Shown: one piece after another, positions 16,381 to 24,795 of the stretch
Layout of the letters: the number at the start of each line of letters is the position of its first letter
How positions within the stretch are numbered: the first letter of the stretch is position 1
DNA from: CBDDEH01 sp965226865
Lineage (GTDB): Bacteria > Chloroflexota > Dehalococcoidia > Lucifugimonadales > JAGWBF01
DNA: 64,000 nucleotides
Assembly (NCBI GenBank): GCA_965226865.1
Contig: CBDDEH010000004.1
Span: 1,302,001-1,366,000 of the forward strand
Reading direction: 5' to 3'
The notes under the pieces: model-generated
Told to the model about the DNA's origin: nothing
Database searches by the model: none
Seen by the model: the letters and a program-made list of their open reading frames with translations, nothing else
Program-made: the position numbers and the translations under genes

Positions 16381-17590
16381 GTGGCATATCCCAACACTAA
16401 CAAAAATCGACGTGGTTCGCAAGATCATCTTTACGAACTCGCGGCTGTTTTCTCCAACCTGGATGACTCTGTACTCCTTGCCAAGCTCCAAGAGTACAGG
16501 CCAACGGGACGCCCAGGATACCCGCTCAAAGCCCTCTGGCAAGCCTACGTTGCCTCCTTCATCCTGAACCTGCCCACACTAACGCTCTCATCCGCCGCCT
16601 GGAAGATGAACCCGATCTCCGTTTGCTCTGCGGCTTCTCCGGACTCCTGCCCCACAGAACCACCTTCAACCGCTTTATCCAGCGCCTCTCCTATCATGCC
16701 GACCTGGTGGAAGCCTGCTTCACCGACCTTACCCACCAACTCAAGGCGCTGTTGCCGGATCTGGGCGATGAGGTAGCGATTGATTCAACTACTGTTCGAG
16801 CCACTGCAATCCCAACCGGAAGCGCATCAGCGACCCAGGGGCGTCCTGGACCGCCAAGAACAGCGCACGAGCCAAGGAGGGTGGTAAGGAGTGGCATCAC
16901 GGATACAAGGTCCACATGGTGGCCGACGCCAACTACGGAGTGCCCCTGGCCCACGTCGTGACAACGGCCAAGCGAAACGACTCGCCGGAGCTGCCAGCGG
17001 TGGTAGATCGGGCGGAGGCACTGTACCCCTGGTTCAAGCCCTCCGTCGTGATTGCCGACCGTGGCTACGACTCCATGGCGAACCACGAGCATCTGCACGG
17101 GAAGGGCATCGCCCCGGTCATTCATATCAGGCGCAGCCAAGCCCACAACGGTCTCCACGAGGGCATCTATACCAAGCAGGGCGTCCCGACGTGCCTGGGG
17201 CAGGTTCCCATGGAGTACGTCCGCAGCGACCCAAAGATGGGACACCTGTACAGGTGTCGGCGCGAGGGGTGCCACTTGGCGACGCGGCCAGGTGTCCACC
17301 ACTGCGACGACGAGGTGTGGGAAGACCCTACCCAGAACATCAGACTGTTCGGTGTACTACGGAGGGGCAGCGAGGAATGGAAGGCCCTCTACACCAAGCG
17401 CCAGGCCATCGAGCGAGTGTTCAAGTCCATGAAGGAGTCCAGGCGGCTGGAGCGGCACTGTATCAGGGGCCTACGCCAGATCACCCTCCACGCCGTGATG
17501 TCGGCACTGGCCTTTCAGGCGACGGCGCTGGTGAGGCTACAGGTCGGGGAGGCGGAGTTGATGCGGTGGATGGTGAGGAAGGTGGCTTAG
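16381..17590 (+). pseudogene. IS5/IS1182-like transposase with two frameshifts
   Basis: Three overlapping ORFs encode consecutive parts of one DDE transposase. The first (from GTG 16381) holds the DUF772-type N-terminus GRPGYPLKALWQAYVASF. The second holds LCGFSGLLPHRTTFNRFIQR and the first catalytic Asp in VAIDSTTVRA. The third (to 17590) holds VVIADRGYDS and the C-terminal RQAIERVFKSMKESRRL with the likely catalytic Glu. Adding one C near 16576 (CCC to CCCC) and one A near 16820 (AA to AAA) restores a single frame of about 400 residues. No terminal inverted repeats were identified; a hairpin ACTGGGA/TCCCAGT (17593-17614) follows the stop. Confidence 0.75.
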
Positions 17591-17616
17591 CCACTGGGAC
17601 ACATGGTTCCCAGTAC

Positions 17617-17829
17617 TTAGATCGTGTGCCAAAGTTCGTCGAGATCAATGTCGGATTGCCTTAGGTTATGACGAACGACCCTGTCGGGGATATCATCCCC
17701 AATCCCCACCGGCAAAGTGATCACAGTGTCCCCGCGTGCTAAAGCCACATCTCCACCTTGTATGTTGATGGTGTAGAATCCCTTGCTGTGTAGGGCCTTC
17801 ACCAATCTATCCAGCGGCCACAGGCTCAT
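17617..17829 (-). CDS. HicA-like toxin, catalytic His apparently missing
   Basis: About 70 residues overlapping the upstream HicB-like gene by 23 bp. The layout matches the HicA double-stranded-RNA-binding fold: PLDRLVKALHSKGFYTIN, a central strand pair, and a C-terminal PDRVVRHNLRQSDIDLDEL. HicA toxins cleave mRNA using a His in a G-S-H motif; here that segment reads GGDVALARGD, without His. It could be an inactive or diverged member. The start at 17829 is chosen to follow the HicB frame; no clear ribosome binding site was seen. Confidence 0.5.
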   Translation of the reverse strand: MSLWPLDRLVKALHSKGFYTINIQGGDVALARGDTVITLPVGIGDDIPDRVVRHNLRQSDIDLDELWHTI

Positions 17830-18058
17830 AATCCACCCTGAACTTAATCTCGGGCGCCACCAATGACGGAATCCTGGAGAAGCGCTTGTCCTCGAGCCAT
17901 CGCGTTGCTGCCATGTACGTGAAGAAAGCTTTGATGAGATTCTCCGACGCCTCTGCCGCAGAGTTGCCCACGCCACTGATAGGATACTCAGCACAGAGTA
18001 GTATTATCTTGCCATCCTCGAGATGGAGACTACCGTTAAGGGCGAGTTGCTCAGCCAT
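17807..18058 (-). CDS. HicB-like antitoxin
   Basis: About 83 residues. The N-terminal half is a partial RNase H-like fold of HicB type: DGKIILLCAEYPISGVGN followed by SAAEASENLIKAFFTYM. Family members neutralise HicA and repress their own operon. The ATG at 18058 has AGGAGAG five bases upstream; an earlier ATG at 18079 lacks one. A promoter with overlapping inverted repeats lies just upstream, supporting autoregulation. Confidence 0.55.
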   Translation of the reverse strand: MAEQLALNGSLHLEDGKIILLCAEYPISGVGNSAAEASENLIKAFFTYMAATRWLEDKRFSRIPSLVAPEIKFRVDYEPVAAG

Positions 18059-18094
18059 GACTCTCCTGCCTTTTACCATTACCCTTACCCAGGG

Positions 18095-18137
18095 GGCGAT
18101 ACACCCTAAAGTGTAACCCGGAAATATCGCCTGTCAA
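18095..18137 (-). promoter_or_regulatory. Promoter/operator of the hicBA-like pair
   Basis: On the minus strand TTGACA (18132-18137) and TACACT (18110-18115) are spaced by 16 bp. Inverted arms GGCGATA (18095-18101) and TATCGCC (18125-18131) enclose the -10 region, with an inner pair TACAC/GTGTA (18100-18104, 18111-18115). The rest of the 18080-18324 gap holds no gene; ATCCAA/TTGGAT at 18286-18303 could be a weak hairpin. Confidence 0.45.
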
Positions 18138-18324
18138 CCTACGACTTCTGGGGTAGTCCGAGTCTTGGAGAGGGCTGGCTACAACATCTAGGGGCAATCC
18201 TAGAGTTTTGCACTTCCCTCCTCGTCCAGTAGATTGGTGACACTTTACGGTGGCACCCATCACCATGAACGAATACACGGTTTAATCCAACGAATATTGG
18301 ATTCTGCCTAGCGCAGGTCGGAGG

Positions 18325-18945
18325 CTAATCTACCCTCAGTCTGAGCAGGGTCTGCACACGGTCCCATACCTGTGCCGAAATTGCATTCTTGGGCTGAGTA
18401 CTATCTATCATCAACCAGGTGTCAGGGTTTCGAGAAGCCTGGGCGAGATACCCGTCCCTAACTCTGTGATGGAACTCGTTAGCCTCGGACTCGAAGGTGT
18501 CCAGCTCTCTGCTCCCCTTCCTGCCCAGACCTGTATCAATTGGCATGTCCAGAAGTAACGTCAAGTCCGGCTTTATTCCGCGAGCCGACTCCGCGTTCAG
18601 CAGGTCTATCAGCCCCATGTCCAAACCTCTTCCATAACCCTGGTAGGCTACGGTGGACGCCGCGAAACGGTCGCAGATCACGATCTTGCCGGCGTTCATG
18701 GCGGGACCGATGACCTGCTTCACCAATAGGGCCCTCGCCGCCGTGAACAGGAGGAGCTCAGACAGCGGCGTCAGGCCAGAACGCTTCTTGAGCCACTGGC
18801 GCACGGCCTCCCCGAGAGGTGTTCCACCTGGCTCTCGGGTCAAGACGCAATTGAACCCCTCGCCGGACAATCGGTCGTAAACCAAAGAAGCTTGGGTGCT
18901 TTTTCCCGCCCCTTCGCCGCCCTCGAAGACTATCAAGGTGCCCAA
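18325..18945 (-). CDS. tmk: Thymidylate kinase
   Basis: 206 residues. Phosphorylates dTMP to dTDP. The P-loop is FEGGEGAGKSTQ at the N-terminus, the substrate motif is TREPGGTPLGEAVRQWL, and CDRFAASTVAYQGYGRGLD is the DRx/dTMP-binding segment. LLDMPIDTGLGRKGSRELD forms the lid region. Last gene of the pdxS-pdxT-R3H/AAA-tmk run, 12 bp after the previous stop. Confidence 0.94.
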   Translation of the reverse strand: MGTLIVFEGGEGAGKSTQASLVYDRLSGEGFNCVLTREPGGTPLGEAVRQWLKKRSGLTPLSELLLFTAARALLVKQVIGPAMNAGKIVICDRFAASTVAYQGYGRGLDMGLIDLLNAESARGIKPDLTLLLDMPIDTGLGRKGSRELDTFESEANEFHHRVRDGYLAQASRNPDTWLMIDSTQPKNAISAQVWDRVQTLLRLRVD

Positions 18946-18957
18946 ATACTGGGCCTC

Positions 18958-20496
18958 CTAATGCCTGAAGAAGATTACCCGGCGCTGCGGGTCTTTGCCG
19001 GAGCTGGTGGAGGATACGTCATATCTCTCGGCCAGGATATGCTGGAGCCTTCGAATATAAGCGCGCTGTGGGTCTAACTGAACCGATTCGCTCCCGTCGA
19101 GTACCCTCTGCGCCGCTTCCCTGGCTTCCTCCAAGGCGGCACTCAGCAGGCTGCCATCGTCTTGTTCCCTTGCCATAGTCTTGAGGAACTGTTCCACCTG
19201 AGAAAGGGAGTTTTTTCTGAGCACGTAAACAGGCTTTCCCGAGTTCTCGGCGGCCTTTACTATCTGGGACCCTCGCCGGAAATGGGTTTTAGTGGTAAGT
19301 ACCACGTCGGCGTTTTTCAGGTCTTTGGCCACTTCTATAGAGTATCCGGTGTTATCTTTGGCCTGCTCTACCCTTTCCTTGCCCACTCCGAAGAGGTAGA
19401 CCCGAGGTCCGTACTCCCTGTCCCTGGGTTCGCGCTGCTCTGTGGCCTCCTCCTCGACGATTGCAAGGGAAGAGTCCGGATCGGGAACAGTCTTTGACTT
19501 CTCTACTTCGCCTTTTTCGCCGAGCCAGCGGGATTCTGGGGCGATGGGATAACCCCGCAGCCAGGAGTCCACGACCCGCGCAACGTCGTTGTGGACCGCT
19601 ACCTTCTCCCAGCTTTGTATTTCCACCTCTATGTCGAAGGTAGGCGGAGCCTTCCTTTCGAGTATCGTCTTCTGGGTCCGCCTACGTCGGGCTTCCTCGT
19701 CGCCGAGCGTCACCGATTGTACTCCTCCGACAAGGTCCGAAAGGGTTGGGTTCATGATCAGGTTGTCCAGGGTGTTGCCGTGGGCCGTAGCGATAAGCTG
19801 GACCCCACGCTCCGCGATGGTCCGGGCGGCAGCGGCTTCCAACTCCGTGCCCATCTCGTCGATAACTATCACTTCGGGCATGTGGTTCTCGACTGCTTCT
19901 ATCATCACCGCATGTTGGCGGGCCGGCGTGGACACCTGCATGCGGCGGGCGTGACCGATGGCCGGGTGAGGTATGTCGCCATCGCCGGCGATCTCGTTAG
20001 AGGTGTCCACTATGATCACCCGCTTCTTGGCGTCGTCTGCCAGAACACGGGCGATCTCTCTTAGCATGGTGGTCTTCCCAACACCGGGCCTGCCCAGCAG
20101 CAAAATGTTCTGGCCCGACTGGACCAGATCTTCAATGATCTTGATCGTACCGAACACCGCCCTGCCTGCACGGCAGGTAATGCCAACGACCATGCCTTTG
20201 CGGTTTCTTATGGCCGATATACGGTGTAAGGTGCGGGGGATGCCAGCCCGGTTGTCGTCCCCAAACTCTCCTACGTGGTCTACGACGTACTGGAGGTCCT
20301 CTTCGGTAACCTCCCTGGAATCCAGAATCAGGTCACCGTCCGGGAACCTGGCTTCCGGGCTTCGTCCCAGGTCCAGGATTACCTCCAGCAGGTCGTGTAC
20401 GCCGTCCAAACTCTCAAGAGGGAGTTTCACTCTCGGCGGTAAGGCCTCGAGAAGCGCATCCAAGTCGTCCTGTATCCACTTACCGGTGCTTAACAA
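18958..20496 (-). CDS. R3H-domain AAA ATPase (Ycf45/SpoIIIAA-like)
   Basis: 512 residues. The N-terminal AAA domain has Walker A GRPGVGKTT and Walker B-like PEVIVIDEMGTELEA, with homology to SpoIIIAA and chloroplast Ycf45. A linker region and a C-terminal R3H motif (RRLQH in AYIRRLQHILAERY) suggest single-stranded nucleic acid binding. The cellular role of this family is not settled. The start seems to be TTG and overlaps the pdxT end by 17 bp, so expression is coupled to pdxST. Confidence 0.85.
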   Translation of the reverse strand: MLSTGKWIQDDLDALLEALPPRVKLPLESLDGVHDLLEVILDLGRSPEARFPDGDLILDSREVTEEDLQYVVDHVGEFGDDNRAGIPRTLHRISAIRNRKGMVVGITCRAGRAVFGTIKIIEDLVQSGQNILLLGRPGVGKTTMLREIARVLADDAKKRVIIVDTSNEIAGDGDIPHPAIGHARRMQVSTPARQHAVMIEAVENHMPEVIVIDEMGTELEAAAARTIAERGVQLIATAHGNTLDNLIMNPTLSDLVGGVQSVTLGDEEARRRRTQKTILERKAPPTFDIEVEIQSWEKVAVHNDVARVVDSWLRGYPIAPESRWLGEKGEVEKSKTVPDPDSSLAIVEEEATEQREPRDREYGPRVYLFGVGKERVEQAKDNTGYSIEVAKDLKNADVVLTTKTHFRRGSQIVKAAENSGKPVYVLRKNSLSQVEQFLKTMAREQDDGSLLSAALEEAREAAQRVLDGSESVQLDPQRAYIRRLQHILAERYDVSSTSSGKDPQRRVIFFRH

Positions 20497-21121
20497 TTCG
20501 ATTGTCCTCTCTTATCAAATCAAGAAAGTACTCATGAAATCTCATGTCGTCGGTCAGCTCCGGATGGAAGGCAGTAGCCAAAATGTTCTCTTGTCGTACT
20601 GCCGCCGGTGTTCCATCACAGAGGCGGGCCAGAACGTCAGCTTCCCGTCCCACCTCTGTGATTATAGGAGCTCTGATGAATACGGCTCGGAATTTTTCTG
20701 AGCCGATGGCTGGGATATCCAGGTCTTCCTCGAAGCTATCGATCTGCCGTCCGAAAGCGTTGCGGGCGACGGTAATATCCATCAAACCCAGAGGGGAGAA
20801 TCTGGAGTCGTTGAGCCTGGAGGCCATCAGAATCATTCCGGCGCACGTACCCCATATAGGGACGCCTGCGTTAGCTATGGCCTTGATGGAGTCTTTGAGG
20901 CCGTAAAGGCTCATCAGATGATCGAGAGTGGTGCTCTCACCACCCGGTATGATAAGCGCCTCGACCCCTTCCAGGTCTCGGGGCAGCCTCACCTCGACCG
21001 TATCGGTGTACAGGCGCTTCAGGACTGCGATATGCTCTGCGAAATCCCCTTGTACCGCGAGGACTCCTACTTTCGATGGGTCTGGCTGCCGCCGACCGTT
21101 AGAGATTGCCGCGTGGGGCAA
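20480..21121 (-). CDS. pdxT: Pyridoxal 5'-phosphate synthase glutaminase subunit
   Basis: 213 residues. Hydrolyses glutamine and feeds ammonia to PdxS for vitamin B6 synthesis. The core reads KVGVLAVQGDFAEHIAVL; the catalytic Cys is in WGTCAGMILMA, and the His/Glu pair is in TAFHPELTDD. The start is a TTG overlapping the pdxS end by 23 bp, with AGGA in pdxS as ribosome binding site. Confidence 0.94.
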   Translation of the reverse strand: MPHAAISNGRRQPDPSKVGVLAVQGDFAEHIAVLKRLYTDTVEVRLPRDLEGVEALIIPGGESTTLDHLMSLYGLKDSIKAIANAGVPIWGTCAGMILMASRLNDSRFSPLGLMDITVARNAFGRQIDSFEEDLDIPAIGSEKFRAVFIRAPIITEVGREADVLARLCDGTPAAVRQENILATAFHPELTDDMRFHEYFLDLIREDNRIVKHR

Positions 21122-21986
21122 GGAGTTCTTCCTGCTGAAGGGTGCTTACGCCGATGCCAACCATGGGCTCCCCCAGGTTCTTTGATACTTCGGCCAGGAT
21201 CTTGGGATCATTGTAGTGTGTGACGGCTTCTACAATGGCCTTCGCTCGTCTGGCTGGATCAGATGACTTGAATATCCCTGAGCCGACGAACACCCCGTCG
21301 CAGCCCAGTTGCATCATCATAGCTGCGTCGGCGGGAGTGGCGATACCTCCGGCCGCAAAGTTTACAACCGGCAGCCTCCCCAGGTTTTTGGTCTCAGTCA
21401 GCAGGTCCAGGTCCACGGCTAGCTCCTTGGCGGCAGAGGGTAGCTCGTCTTCGGGCGTGTTCTGCACCTGGCGTATGCCGTTCATCACACCTCGCGTGTG
21501 GCGTACCGCCTCCACTACGTCGCCCGTACCCGCCTCGCCCTTCGTTCGTATCATCGCCGCCCCTTCGCCGACTCGCCTCAAGGCCTCACCCAGGTTGCGG
21601 CAGCCGCACACGAAGGGGACCTTGAAATTGTGCTTCCAGATATGGTTGTTCTCATCGGCGGGAGTCAGCACCTCGGATTCGTCTATGTAGTCCGCGCCAA
21701 GGGCTTCTAACACCTGGGCCTCTACGAAATGCCCAATTCTGCACTTGGCCATGACCGGGATGCTGACGGCATCCATTATCTCGAGTATCTTCGTGGGGTC
21801 TGCCATCCGCGCGACACCACCGGCGGCGCGAATGTCGGCAGGCACCCGCTCCAGGGCCATTACCGACACGGCCCCCGCCTCCTCGGCAACCCTGGCCTGC
21901 TCGGCGTTCACTACGTCCATGATGACCCCGCCCTTCAGCATCTGGGCCAGTCCCGCCTTTACGCGCCAGGTACCGGTTTCAGGCAT
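21099..21986 (-). CDS. pdxS: Pyridoxal 5'-phosphate synthase lyase subunit
   Basis: 295 residues. TIM-barrel enzyme that builds PLP from ribose 5-phosphate, glyceraldehyde 3-phosphate and ammonia. Highly conserved family sequence: GGVIMDVVNAEQARVAEEAG, VPADIRAAGGVARMADP, VMAKCRIGHFVEAQ and VNFAAGGIATPADAAMMM. The Schiff-base Lys lies in MAKCRIG. The ATG has GAGGAG upstream and the operon promoter lies 35-63 bp upstream. Confidence 0.97.
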   Translation of the reverse strand: MPETGTWRVKAGLAQMLKGGVIMDVVNAEQARVAEEAGAVSVMALERVPADIRAAGGVARMADPTKILEIMDAVSIPVMAKCRIGHFVEAQVLEALGADYIDESEVLTPADENNHIWKHNFKVPFVCGCRNLGEALRRVGEGAAMIRTKGEAGTGDVVEAVRHTRGVMNGIRQVQNTPEDELPSAAKELAVDLDLLTETKNLGRLPVVNFAAGGIATPADAAMMMQLGCDGVFVGSGIFKSSDPARRAKAIVEAVTHYNDPKILAEVSKNLGEPMVGIGVSTLQQEELLAPRGNL

Positions 21987-22020
21987 CCCTGCTCCTCGTC
22001 GTCAATTGGGTTCCTTCCCA

Positions 22021-22049
22021 ATTATACGATTGCCCTTACGCTTAATCAA
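22021..22049 (-). promoter_or_regulatory. Promoter of the pdxST-R3H-tmk operon
   Basis: On the minus strand TTGATT (22044-22049) and a perfect TATAAT (22021-22026) are spaced by 17 bp, just upstream of pdxS. The remaining bases to 22313 hold no gene. Confidence 0.65.
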
Positions 22050-22313
22050 TTTAACATCCATTCCTCCGTCTCCTGCCAGGTGGGTCAGGCCAATTATGGC
22101 GTAATCCATGTCCCGAATACTGGTCCACCATGTGTCCGGTATATAAATAAGTGGGACGGGCGAGGGGCGGGGATCGTTATTCCTAAGCCCATCTAGGCGC
22201 AATGAAGAGCAGAATGTATAATGTGCTGAAGGCAGCCCCTAGATCGGTTAGCCAATCCCGAGGAGAATCGGGGACCGATGCGTCCCTGACCAATTTTAGT
22301 GGAGGGAATCCAT

Positions 22314-22751
22314 ATGAGCGCTCAAGAAGCCTCCAAGCCCACCGGATGGAGCGGACACCAGAATTTCACGATGGACGATTTGGCTGCCATGCAGCCGGGT
22401 CTGGCGCGTATTATGCCGGAGATAGGGACCAGGTATTGGAAGCTGTACTACGCCGCCAAGGAGAACAACTGGACGCTTGCCCACTTTCAGTTGAAAGAGA
22501 TCAAAGAACTTATGGAATTTGGAATGGTTACCCGTCCCAAATACGAGGAGCACCTGGATACCTTTATCAGGGACGACCTGGGCGCCATCGAGAAGGCCAT
22601 CAAGGTCCAGGACTGGAACGCCGTCGAGGCCGCTTTTCAGCAGGGTATCACGAACGCCAACGACTATCACCAGCTAAATGACAAAGGCTTCATTGTTTGG
22701 AAGCTTCCGGACTACCCTCCGCCCGACCTAGACCTCACTCCCCAGGACTAG
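22314..22751 (+). CDS. Cytochrome-c-like small protein without a haem motif
   Basis: 145 residues, starting at an ATG with GGAGGG seven bases upstream. It reads as a helical protein with RYWKLYYAAKENNWTLAHFQ and EIKELMEFGMVTRPKYEEHL, ending in ANDYHQLNDKGFIVWKLP and a Pro-rich tail. The pattern resembles small cytochrome-type proteins whose C-terminus reads CNACH...FIR..P. Here the CxxCH haem site would be ANDYH, keeping only the His. No signal peptide is visible, so it seems cytoplasmic. The relationship is an inference by eye and the function is unknown. Confidence 0.55.
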   Translation: MSAQEASKPTGWSGHQNFTMDDLAAMQPGLARIMPEIGTRYWKLYYAAKENNWTLAHFQLKEIKELMEFGMVTRPKYEEHLDTFIRDDLGAIEKAIKVQDWNAVEAAFQQGITNANDYHQLNDKGFIVWKLPDYPPPDLDLTPQD

Positions 22752-22798
22752 TCGCCAGATCTAATGCCACTCACTATGAGCGAGAGTAAAACAACCAG

Positions 22799-22880
22799 CC
22801 CGCTCTGGTTCGACTGGCTCACCATGAGCCGATGCAGGGACCCGAACCGCTCACCCTGAGCATCGTCGAAGGGGAGCGGG
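22799..22880. repeat. Two family A palindromic repeats
   Basis: CCGCTCTGGTTCGACTGGCT (from 22799) continues to 22830. A second unit begins CCGCTCACCCTGAGCATCGT (22847) and ends GGGGAGCGG (22880). Both lie in the convergent gap between the cytochrome-like gene and the MFS gene. Their ends pair as CCGCTC with GAGCGG. Confidence 0.75.
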
Positions 22881-22887
22881 GTGATTA

Positions 22888-24131
22888 TTACGGGCTGACC
22901 GGTGAAGGCGTCCGAGAACGTAGGGGGGTCAACATTATGACGACCCCGCCGACTGCCATGAGTATCCCGGCCAGATAAAATATCGAGCCGAACCCGGCGC
23001 TGTCGATGATCACTGATGACAAGAAGGGAGTAAATCCGCCGACGACTCCAAACACCCCAAAATGAAGCCCTGTAGCCGCGGCTTCCGAACCTCTAGGGAC
23101 CACGTCAAAGATAGTCGCCTGCATGATCTGGTCAATGGCGAAGGTGAAGAGACCCAGACCAGCTAGAAGGACCGGCAGAAACAAGCTATCGCCCGCGCTA
23201 ACGACAACCAAGGAGAAGGCGGCTGCGATAAAAGAACCGGGTACCAGCGCCGATTTGCGACCGTATCTATCGGATATCGTGCCAAGTATCGGGGCCGAAA
23301 TTATTCCCATGCCCGTAACCAACGCGAAATATATGCCTGCCTGGAACTCACCCATACCCAATCCGCCATCGGTTGTCTCCTTCAGGTAAAAAGGTGTCCA
23401 GTTGAACAGGGCAAACAAAGCGGTGCCGCGGAATGCCGCCGCGATCATCAACATCTGAATCGCCGGAATCCGGACTATCCTTAGCGAGTCTCGCAGCTGG
23501 GTTGCTATCCTCTTCTGATCTTCCTCCACGCCTTCTTCCTGACCGACGTCCCTCAGGAAAGACCACACGAGAACGGCCAGGATCACCGAGAGGCCAGCCA
23601 AGACCAGGAAGACATCCCTCCAAAACAGCAACGCCAGTAGACCTCCAGCAACGGCGGGGCCCAGGAGATTGCCGACGTTTCCCCCGACGCCGTGCATCGC
23701 AATAGCGAAGCCTTTTCTTTCTGGAAACTGCGCGCTAACGCGGGGAGCGCTGGAAGATGCCACAGAGCGCCGGGTAGGGCCGCGAATGCCCCGGCGATGG
23801 CTATGACAGTGTAGTTGGGAGATGCTCCAAGCCAGGCATGGACGATAGCAGCCCAGACCATGCACACGGTAAGGAACAGCCCCCATTGGCGCCTCATCAT
23901 GTCCATGATCGCGGCCCCACCGAGGTTGGCGATTCCCGTGCTGCCTTGCCGGAGTGCGAAGAGGCTCGCCACCTGTATGTTGCTGAACCCCATGCTGGAG
24001 GAGACGGCTTGCAAGATCTGAGGGAACGACAGGTCGAGAAGGTGGACAACGCCATGACCGACGGAAAGGCTACCTAGTATGAAACCACGTTGCTGTCTTC
24101 GGTCAACTTGTGTGGTCGGCGTTGTTTCCAC
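22888..24131 (-). pseudogene. MFS transporter, one frameshift
   Basis: Two ORFs (24131-23583 and 23886-22888) form one Major Facilitator protein of about 410 residues with about 12 membrane segments. N-terminal part: FILGSLSVGHGVVHLLDLSF and LPALPALARSF. C-terminal part: PERKGFAIAMHGVGGNVGNL, then DRYGRKSALVPG, the conserved loop of MFS carriers. Adding one C in TTTCCAG (near 23722-23727) rejoins RSF to PERKGF. It is probably intact in the organism if this is a sequencing error. The substrate is unknown. Confidence 0.75.
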
Positions 24132-24139
24132 CTGGAGGA

Positions 24140-24682
24140 TTACTTTGAAACGAGCAGTTGCAGCGCCCTTGGCAGCGCAAGCCGCGCCCGGGCCCTCAGC
24201 TCGTCATCCTCAAGGCTCACGATGGGATGGGGTACAACAGAGAAAGGATAGTCGCCGATTCCCTTGATGTTGGCGATCATCTTGGCGGTGTTTACGAAGG
24301 GCTCGGTACAAATCAGCGCCGCAGGCTTCCCTGCCTTCTCCATGGTTATCGCGTCGTGCATACTGCACGAACTACAGGAGCCTCAATCACCGGTGGCGGT
24401 CACCACCAGGTCGCAACTCTCCAGCAACTCGTTTATTATCTGCTCCGGCGCCGGTCGGGTTGGGTCCCCTTTGTTCAGTCGGACTACTCCGCCAAAGTCA
24501 TAGGTGTCTTGAAGGAGGGAGTACAGATTGTCCAGCAGCTTGTCGGCATTGCGTTTGCCGTTCGCCAAAAGACCTATGACCTTCCCGTTGAGGTCGCCAG
24601 GCCTCAACGCGAGCTCTGTGCTGTCTGGGAGTGGCTCGACCGTGGGATCGAGCAACGTAAACTTTCGAACTTCGGTGGTCAT
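24140..24682 (-). CDS. UGSC family selenoprotein (in-frame UGA read as Sec)
   Basis: Two ORFs separated by a single TGA (24383-24385) form one 180-residue protein of the UGSC family. The first part holds GLLANGKRNADKLLDNL and RPAPEQIINELLESCDLVV; the second starts at HDAITMEKAGKPAALICTEPF and continues to VVPHPIVSLEDDELRARA. The junction reads ATGD-U-GSCSSCSMHDA, the UGSC signature that names the family, with Sec at residue 100 and Cys at 103 and 106. Both halves are well conserved in style, so this is not decay. The ATG has AGGAGG five bases upstream. The function is unknown; a redox role is likely from the Sec/Cys cluster. Confidence 0.82.
24354..24385 (-). other. Sec UGA codon with candidate bacterial SECIS hairpin
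   Basis: The UGA is at 24383-24385. On the mRNA, stem UCGUGC (24370-24365) pairs with GCACGA (24359-24354) around the 5-nt loop AGUAU. The loop starts 19 nt after the UGA and has G in its second position. Bacterial SECIS elements are known to lie inside the coding region just 3' of UGA with a G early in the loop. Confidence 0.6.
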
Positions 24683-24795
24683 GAGGTCCTCCTGACTCTA
24701 CTCTGGTTGAATTATAGCTCCAACCGACCGGTTCTGGCTTTCAAAACCCAGGCCCCTGTGTCCGCTCCGCCCGGTTGCACGTTGGAGCGGTCCCA

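Noticed and set aside
16694..17302. Antisense 202-residue ORF in the decayed IS
   Set aside because: Shadow of the transposase coding frame.
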